This document shows, piece after piece, positions 33,050-42,841 of a DNA stretch of 64,000 nt. The notes under the pieces were generated by a model that saw only the letters and a list, made by a program, of their open reading frames with translations, made no database searches and was not told where the DNA came from. Source of the DNA: Tethya wilhelma (lineage: Eukaryota; Porifera; Demospongiae; Tethyida; Tethyidae). The stretch is from assembly GCA_964030475.1 (NCBI GenBank), contig CAXIPT010000003.1, forward strand, positions 867,023 through 931,022, written 5' to 3'. Position 1 is the stretch's first letter, and each line of letters starts with the position of its first letter. The translations under genes were made by a program, and so were the position numbers.

Positions 33050-35360
33050 TCAGTTGTACAAGGCCTGAGGCTAGTCCAGCAAAGAGAGTGTCCCGGCTCT
33101 GACACACACATACACATCACCTTCACATGGAGGTCAAACTCAGCATACTTCTTCCCTTTCTATACGTACTGTAACAGTGGAACAACACAAAACAAGAGAT
33201 AATTATATGCAGTCAGTGAAAAACCTGATTTAAGGAAATAGTGATAAAAAAAGCCAGTGACAATAGTCTTTAGTAAAAGATAAAGGACAGGTACCACGTG
33301 AAGCTCAGACCCTAATCACATCACAAAATCAGCACAATATAAAGAGAGCTTCAAAACGATATGTGCCAAAAATCATAAAACAAGAAACATCCAACCGCTG
33401 ACTCACCTCCAAACATGTGTGAAGGTGACTGTCTTGTGGTACTGCCGTGGTAGAGTCTGAAGGAGACTCCCCAGACCGAGTGTCATGAATATTAATAGTG
33501 TTATCATAGGAACCAGTGAACAAACTATGACCATGCCAGTTTCTACAAGATCGAAGAGGAGAAATGTAAGCTGGACAAAATGTGAAATAAATGGTAAAGG
33601 GTCTTCATGTATAAAAGAATAGTTAGTAAAAGGTACAAAGAAAAAAGCTAAAAAGCCCTCAAGTATGATATATACACACATACCACAATGGACAAGACTG
33701 ATTCTGAATGGGGTACAGAGGTCACTGTATGGATTGCAGCTGGGACACTCCTCTTTGTACCTGCATATTCAAACACACAATGCATTACAACATTGAGAAC
33801 ACACCAATAGCAAGTTCCTTTAGACTAGAAAAACATCTATCTTTATAATCATGTATACGTACCTTCAGAACTTTTGCTCCATCCAGCACTTCTTGATACT
33901 GTACCAGTTGTTGATGAAAACTAGTAATAGTTTTTGATGCTAAAGTGGCATTAGCAGTTTTAAGAGCAGTATTCTCTTTCATAATCACAACATAAACTTG
34001 AACACTCTATAAAACAGTATATAGCTATAGTATATAGCTATAGGCTTTGGCACAACTTCTACAACACTACTATATAAATTGGCTAAAGGAGAAGACAGTA
34101 TTGAAGGAGACTTGCTCTGGATTTTGACTGAGAATGAAATCTGATTCAACGAATCGTACATGCATGACTGCACAATTTGAATATCACAATTAAAATTTTA
34201 TCATCTCATGAAGTACTTAGTCCAGTCGGACAGACAGGAAACAGATATTGTATAGAAATTCTAACAAGAATTGAGTAGTAGTTTGGTACTGATATTAGCT
34301 AGCAATATAGTATCCACACACATTACATCATACACCAGTTACTCATAAAACAAGAGAGAGAGAGAGATGTCCAGTGTCACTGAATTGCAGAATAATAAGA
34401 GAATTTAAAAATGTGCTCACTTGAGAAGTGATCTAACATGTTCACTGAGGTGATCACGAAGCTGTATGGAACAAACAGAAATAACACTAACTTTACTCAG
34501 TGTGGAAGATAATCTCATGCATACATTTATACTACAGCCTCATCGCTTCCTACATTAGTCATGTAAGAAGAGAATTGAATGAGCCTAAATAAACTGTGTG
34601 GCTAGACACATACCCCATGCACCTATGAATACCTTTTCAAATTTTTCCATTCTCTGAGAACAACCATTCCACTTGCACGCAAAATCTGACCTTGAAAATG
34701 AAATCTTCAAGTGTTCTAAGTAAAAGAAACAAAACAAAAAAGTTACTTGAATTAAGTGTTGTTATACCACAACTGCCATGAGCTGATTGAAAGTGAACGG
34801 GTAAATTAAGAATTATAACCAAAACTTCTATTTCAGTCTAGCAACAATAGTCTTGATTATTCCTACACTTCCAATCAGAAGTTATTATGAATAAAACTGC
34901 AGTGAATCAGACACGTACCCGTTATATGCCACTCCTTCAAGTGGTCCAGTACTCCAAACCTCATGGTACAACCTTCCCACTGTGGGTGAATGTATATATA
35001 GCAATAAGTGTATAACCAAGAAAATGAAACATTAGAGACCACATACAATATGTATCACACAGATGGATGAAAAGAATAGAAAATGTCTAGACAAAAAATG
35101 TCTGAGAAAGAGCTAGGGTATACCTTGCATGTGAAGTAGACAGTGAGGTCAAGGTTCGTGGCTTGTACAGCACCATCCATTAGACCAGTATAAATCTATG
35201 GCAATAAATGAACACAAAGAACTCTTATGTTGAATGCAGTACTCTTAAGTTAGTCACAGCAAGCAGTATGTTATGATGGCTCACTCACTGTTCAATATCA
35301 ACCACACCTGGCTTTCCTACTGCCTTCTGGATGGACCAACAGGTGAGATGCATGGTTGTC
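33050..35360 (-). pseudogene. ZNF106: ZNF106 C-terminal exons, copy B (zinc fingers plus middle WD40 exons)
   Basis: From high to low coordinates: part of the SFDNHLTCWSIQ exon (about 35300-35340), IYTGLMDGAVQATN (35140-35195), WEGC..MRFGVLDHLKEWH (34920-34990), CKWNGCSQRMEKFEK (34634-34690), the terminal LHDHLSEHVRSLL-type exon (34424-34465), then middle exons ENTALKTANATLASKTITSF (33865-33970), RSVPAAIHTVTSVPHSESVL (33685-33760), HSLFTGSYDNTINIHDTRSG (33470-33545) and EFDLHVRVM-type (about 33050-33160). Two exons seen at 41158-41478 are missing between 35285 and 35300. The zinc-finger part is therefore a broken tandem copy, whereas the middle exons may belong to the functional gene after contig reordering. 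Confidence 0.65.
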
Positions 35361-35519
35361 AAAGGAAGCTGAGGGAAGGAAACAAACAAAATCAACTGAG
35401 TAAGATCATTATTCATAGAACCATGATCATCAGTGTCAAAGCCGGGAAGCTGGAAAGATGAAAAGTTAAAAAAGCAACAATTAAGTTAACTAAATCTTTG
35501 GTTTTCAGTATAGACGAAT

Positions 35520-35590
35520 ACATCATTGCTCCGACCTAGCTGTCAATACTGATCGTGGATCTGTTCATCTGCCAATATCAACTTACTATG
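35520..35590. repeat. Small inverted segment of ZNF106 intron sequence
   Basis: GATCTGTTCATCTGCCAATA followed by TCAACTTACTATGTACAGGT is the reverse complement of sequence at about 42088-42126, while flanking sequence keeps direct orientation. Confidence 0.65.
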
Positions 35591-35838
35591 TACAGGTACG
35601 TACATGCTTGCATGTCAAAGAAACACCGTCTCTATGGCAACAAGGAATATTATTCTAGAAGATTCTAGGAAATTATATTACAGCAAAGTAAACTGAATGA
35701 AGTCTTGAAAGACCTGGTTCAAGAGGTATAGTACATCTACACACTCATTCTGTACCAACTACTAACCAATCATGAGTGTTCAAAGTATGGTTATCTTAAA
35801 TTCCAATCAAGCCATAATAGTTTACCACAACTTTGGTA

Positions 35839-36250
35839 CAGAGGAGGTTCCGCAGGGTCAACGGGTCAAGTTATTAGTATCACGTGCGCCATATATAATG
35901 TATTGCTGAATGAGTTTACCATTGCGCCCCTAGCCTACAGGGCTGAAAACAAGTCTATACAATTTCTACCATCTTTATGCTTGTTTTAAACTATCGCGCC
36001 CTTCAAAAGATTTGTCCAGAGACGGCATACGCATGACCTTTGACCTTTATCTTGTTATTGGCCCGTCTAGTAGCGCTCTCAAGTCGTTTGAGGCTTTTTT
36101 AACGTCTTACCTTTGCCATCTAAGCGCTTCCAAGACTGCAGCAACAGCAGACAGCTATTAGAGGGCCAGTAGAAACTAACTCGGACGGAGAAAGGAATGC
36201 AATTAACGACGGAATTACGCCTGACCTTTTGACCCTGCGGAACCTCCTCT
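35839..36250. mobile_element. Inverted-repeat element with 10-bp target duplication (412 bp)
   Basis: Ends are AGAGGAGGTTCCGCAGGGTC and its complement. AACTTTGGTA occurs directly on both sides (35829-35838 and 36251-36260). The long duplication suggests Mutator-like (8-11 bp) or hAT-like (8 bp) mobilisation. No transposase inside. It carries the motif TGACCTTTGACCT. Confidence 0.8.
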
Positions 36251-36294
36251 AACTTTGGTATGCCCAAATTTGGAATTAGTCACATGACACAGAG

Positions 36295-37261
36295 TAAGGT
36301 AAAACGGGGTAATTCGGGACGCGGGGTAATTTGGGACACTTCCGGGTTGTACCTCCTCCTGGCTGAAAACAAGGAAAGCTACCAGGATGGTTTGGTGTCA
36401 CATTTATAGGGACACAACCTGGCTACAATATACCAAAGACTCACATTGGTTGCAACTCTGCTTCGTAGTTAAACAGTTGTTTTTCCTGGATACGTCTTAC
36501 GCGAAATTGACCGTTTGCTGATAAAAAACATTACAATGTTTAATTTTTAGGACAGAAAACTACTAAGCATTCGACCAAAAGAGTTTCTATATATAATACA
36601 TTATCTTCTCTACCTGATATCACAAATTTATGTTCATAGCTACTGCACACGAAGAGTTAGCAGCGTCAAAAGCGAGCACATCCAAAGAAAGTGGGCGGGG
36701 CTGTTAGGGAGAATCAGCTATTATTCCTCTCCACCGTGTGATACAGCTCTATAATCTCTTCATACATACATCTATAGCTTAATTTCATCTTCTTACACAT
36801 ATTCTGGTACTAAATGACCAAAATTATAAAAATAGAATCACATACACAGCACTTTTAATAATATTTTTCTATTAATTTCTGTATACTTCCAATAAACTTG
36901 GCCACATGACGAAAATGAATTTGTTTCAAGCTCGACTTTCAGTCCAGGTAAACTGAAGGGAGTCTGAAGTGCCTGATTCTTCGTTTTCACTGCTTTGAAT
37001 CACTCAAATCCTGACAAATGGCATGCGTCCCAAATTACCCCGGACGCTCATTATTTCGCTAAATTAGAGAGCGGTTAGTTAAACTGCTCACTGCACACAA
37101 AGTACTAGGCCCAGCAACTTCAGATTTGCATTTCTAAAACTAGATACATTATAGGTTAGTTCTGCAGTGTTATTTTCCAGATAAGTCTACTACTTCCGAA
37201 ATAAAACTAGACATAAATTGGAAGACCGAAAGAGTGTCCCAAATTACCCCGTTTTACCTTA
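36295..37261. mobile_element. Inverted-repeat element with TA target duplication (about 965 bp)
   Basis: Begins TA then AGGTAAAACGGGGTAATTCG and ends with the complement CCCCGTTTTACCT then TA. The inner GGGACAC is also inverted. The TA flanks suggest a Tc1/mariner-type non-autonomous element. No transposase is seen. Confidence 0.75.
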
Positions 37262-37974
37262 ATCGGGATATGCCAGATCCATGATCCAGCAAACAGAGGC
37301 AAAGAAAAAGAAAGGATTGCACGTGCTTGCTCTCAATTTGTCTGTAGCTATCTCATATTTAAAGGAACTTGATTTAACATAACTTGCCCTGTGATACTAC
37401 TTCAAGTCCTATATGTGAGGCTCCAAGCGAAAACCGGACGTTTGGGAATTTCCGCGAATTTTGAGTTAGCTATTCCATGTGTATCTAGGCCTTTCTAGGA
37501 AGCGCATATCAAAATTTGGTGCGCATAGCTGTTGTAGTTTTCCAGATATTGCTCTTGCAAGCAGCCCTGCCTCCACTCGTGGCTTCCTGGTAAAACAGTT
37601 GTAAACCTGTTGCTATGTAAACTATGGGCGGTCCGTATACTCTCCGTATCTTAATTAGATCATGTACAGTACATGCTGAATATTACCACAGCCAGCCACG
37701 TGGGGACTAAAATTATTTAGTGAGAAGCGAGTAGCTAGGAAAGAAGACCCAGGAGACGGCTACTGGACTCAAGGAGGTGAGCGCTTGCTAGCAGAGAGAT
37801 AGATTCTAGGCATAGTAAGTTCCAAGAACTAAAATAAGCCTCAAAATAACCTGTACGCGATCGCAGTACAGGGAGAGGCAATACTTACGAGTAGAAAGCT
37901 ACTGTATGTAAGCGCTTGGATTAGACAAGCACGTATAAAGCTTTAGCTTACCTTTCTGCCCATGTGCTGTAGTA

Positions 37975-37975
37975 N
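37975..37975. other. Contig join (single n)
   Basis: Separates the contig 29907-37974 from the contig 37976-42827. Their order may be reversed (see the 73-nt overlap). Confidence 0.85.
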
Positions 37976-38626
37976 GAAAACCGCGGACCGCAGGCACTTA
38001 AAAAAAACAAAACAAAACAAAAAAACAGAAAAATTAAACATAAAATAGTGTATGGGTGTGTCTTGTGCATGCAATAGGATGGCTGTGTAGTAATATGCAT
38101 GAAAATGTGCAGCAAGTTTGCAGGATGGCTAGCGGAGAGTGTGTGCTAGCTGTGACTTCGAAGCTTGATGGGCGTGTCCAACCAAGCGTGTGTTGAGTGT
38201 GATTGACTTTTGACCTCTGACCTTTGACCCCTCTGCCACCTAGGTGAGCTCAAAGTGAGTCTATACAGGAAAAGTTGAATTTGATAGGGCTGTATAAAGT
38301 CCATTTTTCTTCCCTGGTGGAGAGGAGAGAGAGGCAGTGAGGTATGTGAGCTTGTAGGGTGTTTGTGTGTCTTGAATATCATGTTTAGTTTTTGACTGGG
38401 TGGGGCTCAGTTTTCCTGTTTACCTGTTCTGCATTTTGTGAGAGAATGTGGTTGTGAAAAGTGTATACATAGTATAAAAAGCCTTCTACAGACTTGATGA
38501 GCAGTTTTTTGCTTTTACTCAACATACATTTTTTCGTTCATCTGTTGTCTTTCAAGCCGCCTGGTTGTTGTTCCCTGTGAGTGAGTGGCAATGGCAGAAA
38601 AATCCATTTTAGAGAGCAACTAAATT

Positions 38627-38638
38627 TGACCTTTGACC
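38627..38638 (+). promoter_or_regulatory. DR1-like nuclear-receptor motif upstream of kinase 5'UTR exon
   Basis: TGACCTTTGACC is an inverted-strand DR1 (AGGTCA-type half-sites spaced by one). It lies about 140 bp before the putative kinase 5'UTR exon. Similar motifs at 36034, 38218 and 48857. Binding is unproven and such short motifs also occur by chance. Confidence 0.25.
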
Positions 38639-38771
38639 CTTTTGAGCAATAATCAGCCATTTTGAGACCAAATCCTCTCGGCTTTGAGATAGTATCATGA
38701 GTTTCTATGAGCATATGAATATCATTACTGTTTTAGTGTGATCCCCGCCCACTCAAAAACCTCTAACCTTA

Positions 38772-39296
38772 AACTGCTGCAAAGAGAAAAGAAACTTGAG
38801 AACAAAACACTCCATCCACTGAAATCCTGAAAACTAGACATCTAACAAGGTAAGAAGGATCACATGTAACTAGTCAAATCTCAGTCTAACAATTTTAATC
38901 TTCAGTCAAATAATATAATTATTATGTTACTAATGTCTATAGGCTATGGCTCAGCAACAACATCAAAACACGCCCACAATTGGCTTTAGATCAATTCAAC
39001 TCCTAAAGGATCAAACTCTTGGTATTGGATCGTATGGTTCGGTTTGCAAGGCTCTGTGTGATGATCTGCTATGTGCTGCTAAGATCATTCACCCAACTCT
39101 TTTCGATCCAAATGCACACCAACAAATCGAACGTCAAAGAGAACACAGACTACCCATTCGCCGTTTCTTGCAGGAGTGTGAGTTTATGAGTGCAATAAAG
39201 CATCCCAATATTGTACAGTTCCTGGGCACACACCAAGATCCTCAAACTGGCCTGCCAGTTCTACTAATGGAGCTCATGGATGATAGCTTGACCCAC
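38772..39296 (+). pseudogene. Kinase-kelch gene 5' fragment with its 5'UTR exon, fused to ZNF106 sequence
   Basis: A 5'UTR exon (about 38772-38849, ending CATCTAACAAG before GTAAGA) is followed by an intron and the coding start at 38946 (MAQQQHQNTPTIGFRSIQLL). The kinase N-lobe continues to LMELMDDSLTHL, then the sequence turns into antisense ZNF106 intron/exon (from about 39297). HRD, DFG and everything downstream are lost. This copy shows the exon structure of the family most clearly. Confidence 0.75.
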
Positions 39297-39359
39297 TTAG
39301 TCTATAATATCTATGGTCTGACTCACCTCCAAACAGGTGACTGTCTTTTTGTAGTGCTG

Positions 39360-39990
39360 TAGAGTCTGAAGGAGACCACCAGACCGAGTGTCATGAATAT
39401 TAATAGTGTTGTCATAGGAACCAGTGAACAAACTATGACCATGTTTCTACAAGAAGAGAGAGAAATGTAAGCTGGACAAAATGTGAAATAAATGGTAAAG
39501 GGTCTTCATGTATAAAAGAACAGTTGGTAAAGGGTACAAAGAAAAACAAGCTAAAAAGCTTTCAAAAGTATGATACAAGACTGATTCTGAATGGGGTACA
39601 GAGGTCACTGTATGGCTTGCAGCTGGGACACTCCTCTTGTATATACCTGCACATTCAAACACACATGCATTACAACATTGAGAACACACCAATAGCAAGT
39701 TACTTTAGAGTAGAAAAACATCTATCTTTAATCATGTATACGTACCTTCAGAATTTTTGCTCCATCCAGCACTTCTAGGTGCTATACCAGTTGTTGATGC
39801 TTTGCAAAACTATATTATATTTATTATAGCAGTTTTTAATGCTATAAAGTGGCATTAGCATTTTTAAGAGCTATATTCTCTTTCATAATCACAACATAAA
39901 CTTGAACATTGGATGAAACCATAGCTATAGGCTTTGGCACAACTTCTATAACACTACTATAAATTATATATTATATTAAATTGGCTAAAG
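39360..39990 (-). pseudogene. ZNF106: ZNF106 middle WD40 exons, copy C (partial)
   Basis: Contains HSLFTGSYDNTINIHDTRSG (about 39365-39440), RSVPAASHTVTSVPHSESVL (about 39575-39650) and VLDGAKILK-type (39745-39780) blocks. The last block is 2 nt longer than in copy A, which disrupts frame to the next exon, and the coiled-coil segment is partly lost. The downstream exons are replaced by a kinase fragment. Likely non-functional. Confidence 0.6.
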
Positions 39991-40316
39991 GAGAAGACAG
40001 TATTGAAGGAGACTTGCTCTGAGTTCTAACTGAGAACAAAATCTGATTCAATGAATCGTACATGCATGACTGCACAATTTGAATATCACAATTAAAATTG
40101 TATCATCTCATGAAGTACTTAGTCCAGTCGGACAGACAGGAAACAGATATTGTATAGAAATTCTAACAAGAATTGAGTAATAGTTTGGTACTGATATTAG
40201 CTAGCAATATTATAGTATCCACACACATTACATCATATGCCAGTTACTCATAAAACAAGAGAGATGTCCAGTGTCACTGAATTGCAGAATAATAAGAGAA
40301 TTTAAAAATGTGCTCA

Positions 40317-41273
40317 CTTGAGAAGTGATCTAACATGTCCACTGAGGTGATCATGAAGCTGTGGAACAAACAGAAATAACACTAGCTTTACTCAGTGTGG
40401 AAGATAATCTCATGCATACATTTACACTACAGCCTCATCGCTTCCTACATTAGTCATGTAAGAAGAGAATTGAATGAGCCTAAATAAACTGTGTGGCTGG
40501 ACACATACCCCATGCACTTATGTATACCTTTTCAAATTTTTCCATTCTCTGAGAACAACCATTCCACTTGCACGCAAAATCTGACCTTGAAAATGAAATC
40601 TTCAAGTGTTCTAAGTAAAAGAAACAAAATAGTTGAATTAAGTGTTAACGTTATACCACGACTGCCATGAGCTGATTGGAAGTGAAGGTAAAATTAAGAA
40701 TTATTACCGAAACTACTATTTCAGTCTAGCAGTAAGAGTCTTGATTTTTCCTGCACTTCCAATCAGAAGTTATTATGGATAAAACTGCAGTGAATCAGAC
40801 ACGTACCCTTTATATGCCACTCCTTCAAGTGGTCCAGTACTCCAAACCTCATGTTACAACCTTCCCACTGTGGGTGGGGGAATGTATAGCAATAAGTGCA
40901 TAGCCAAGAATGAACCATTAGAGACCACATACAATATGTATAACACAGATGGATGAGAAGAAAAGAAAATGTCTGGGAAAGAGCTGGGTATACCTTGCAA
41001 GTGAAGTAGACAGTGAGGTCAAGGTTCGTGGCTTGTACAGCACCATCCATTAGACCAGTATAAATCTATGACAATAAATGAACACAAAGAACTCTTATGT
41101 TGCAAGCAGTACTCTTTAAGTCAGGTACAGCAAGCAGAATGCTATGATGGTGCACTCACTGTTCCATCAGCCACACACAGACTGAAGATCTTGTTCTTGA
41201 AGCCAGCGTAGATTTGAAGTAGCTCCATCTTCTGTAGAGGATCAAGAAGATGAGAAAATAATGATGAGATAAA

Positions 41274-41340
<67 letters not shown>

Positions 41341-41949
41341 TATGAGAGTGAATAGCTCACCTCAAGATCAAAGCATCGTACTTGTCTATCAAAACTAGCA
41401 CTGACTAGCACTGTCCCCACAATACGAACTGAAGAGACAGCATCTCGATGAGGAATGGTGTGAGTTTTAGTCCAAATCTAAAAGATAACATAATTTAGAA
41501 AGAAAACAAACAATAATTATCATTTTTGTAGCAGGATTTACGTTTTACTGACAGCTGTTACGAAACTATACCTTTATGCTGTACACATAGAGGTTGCTAT
41601 CACCACAGGCTGCTATCAGACTACTTCTGTGAATCTGAAGTGAGGAAACATATAATGACTACTAGATTGTTTCATAAACTTCAATAAATCATTTAACAAA
41701 ATAAACCACAATAATTGATTTGTAACCTATAGCCTTACTCCCAGGCTTTCTCTCAACCCCTTTAATCTACATTAATTCAAAGTACAACAATCATTTTACT
41801 GCTAGTGTACGTCTTACACACCAGTACAGAGAGAACAGTCTTCTCAAACAGGAGTTGTTTCCTCACAGAGATGTTGACCTTCTCTGTCTGACCTGGCTTC
41901 CCTACTGCCTTCTGGATGGACCAACAGGTGAGATGGTTGTCAAAGGAAG
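40317..41949 (-). CDS. ZNF106: ZNF106 homologue, C-terminal exons: last WD40 blades and two C2H2-type zinc fingers
   Basis: Exons with good splice sites and phases: 41822-41949 (SFDNHLTCWSIQKAVGKPGQ), about 41572-41635 (IHRSSLIAACGDSNLYVYSI), about 41361-41478 (VSSVRIVGTVLVSASFDRQV), about 41158-41230 (MELLQIYAGFKNKIFSLCVA), about 40995-41067 (IYTGLMDGAVQATNLDLTVY), about 40806-40873 (WEGCNMRFGVLDHLKEWH), about 40530-40575 (FACKWNGCSQRMEKFEK) and 40317-40362 (LHDHLSGHVRSLLK then TGA). The order WD40 blades then two C-x4-C zinc fingers at the extreme C-terminus is that of vertebrate ZNF106, an RNA-binding/splicing-linked protein. The preceding exons are probably at 33.05-33.97 kb after contig reordering, with the kinase gene between. 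Exact borders of the smaller exons are approximate. Confidence 0.75.
41279..41333. repeat. (GT)n microsatellite in ZNF106 intron
   Basis: About 27 GT units between two WD40 exons. Confidence 0.95.
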
Positions 41950-42583
41950 CTACATGGAGGAAAGAAACAAACATAAAATTGATATTATTCATAGAACCAT
42001 GCTCATCTTCAGTGTCAAAGGAAGATGAAAAGTTAAAAAGGCAACAACTAAATCTTGGTTTTAACATAGACAAATGCATGTGTGTACCTGTACATAGTAA
42101 GTTGATATTGGCAGATGAACAGATGCAGGATATTGATAGGTCGGAGCAATGATGCTTGTCAAGGAAACACCGTCTCTATGGTAACCAAGAAGCACACAAA
42201 GATTCACCAATTGTCTGAATAAATATATTATCCACAAACTTAAAAAGAATCGTACAAACAAGGTCTACATCAGTGGTAACAACAAACAAACAAACAAACA
42301 AAACAAAACAAAAAAAAGCTAAGCTAACAATCAATATGCTGTACAATTATACAAAATATCATAAGTAAGACACACTCAGACACACTCAGACACACTCAGT
42401 TGAAGTAGGTATGTGAATCACACTCATGTATGTTTGATATTAGGTATAATAACAATGGAGTATGTGGTACACCTCAAATACCAGTTTTTAAATAGCAAAT
42501 TCAATTGTGTCCATATTTGGGATTGACAATTTTACAACTATTCACATGACCCAGTCTAACATTATTCATTATCCAGTTTATTT

Positions 42584-42663
42584 TAAACTGCTGCAAAGAG
42601 AGAAGACACTTGAGAACAAAACACCCCATCCTCTAAAATCCTGAAAACTAGACATCTAACAAG
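42584..42663 (+). other. Kinase-kelch gene 5'UTR exon
   Basis: Nearly identical to 38772-38849, ending CATCTAACAAG followed by donor GTAAGA. No kinase coding exon follows in this contig; the intron enters a transposon whose other half begins at 29907. It is probably the first exon of the intact kinase gene at 30341-32704. Confidence 0.6.
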
Positions 42664-42684
42664 GTAAGAAGGATCACATGTAAG

Positions 42685-42827
42685 CTAGGCCAGGCAAAAA
42701 AAATATTAGTTTCTCAGGCTTTTTCTTGGAAAAAACTATGCGGGCGGGTGGGCGGGTTTTTATTTTAATTTTTAGGGGCGTAACAGGATGTCACGCCCAT
42801 TTCCAACGGGTCAAGAGCATGCCCAAC
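42685..42827. mobile_element. Left part of the inverted-repeat transposon in the kinase 5'UTR intron
   Basis: Starts TAGGCCAGGCAAAAAAAATA, the complement of the end at 30274. Its last 73 nt (42755-42827) equal 29907-29979. Confidence 0.75.
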
Positions 42828-42828
42828 N
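42828..42828. other. Contig join (single n), probably wrong neighbour
   Basis: The contig on the left probably continues at 29907; the contig on the right starts within a ZNF106 intron immediately after the exon at 42842-42964. Confidence 0.85.
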
Positions 42829-42841
42829 AATCACCTCCTAC

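Larger units (their letters stand above)
37262..38771. other. No recognisable gene; contains a contig join at 37975
   Basis: No coding sequence I can support. After the n at 37975 a poly-A-rich stretch follows (AAAACAAAACAAAAC). Two direct-repeat TGACCT-type motifs lie at 38218-38230 and 38627-38638. Confidence 0.5.
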
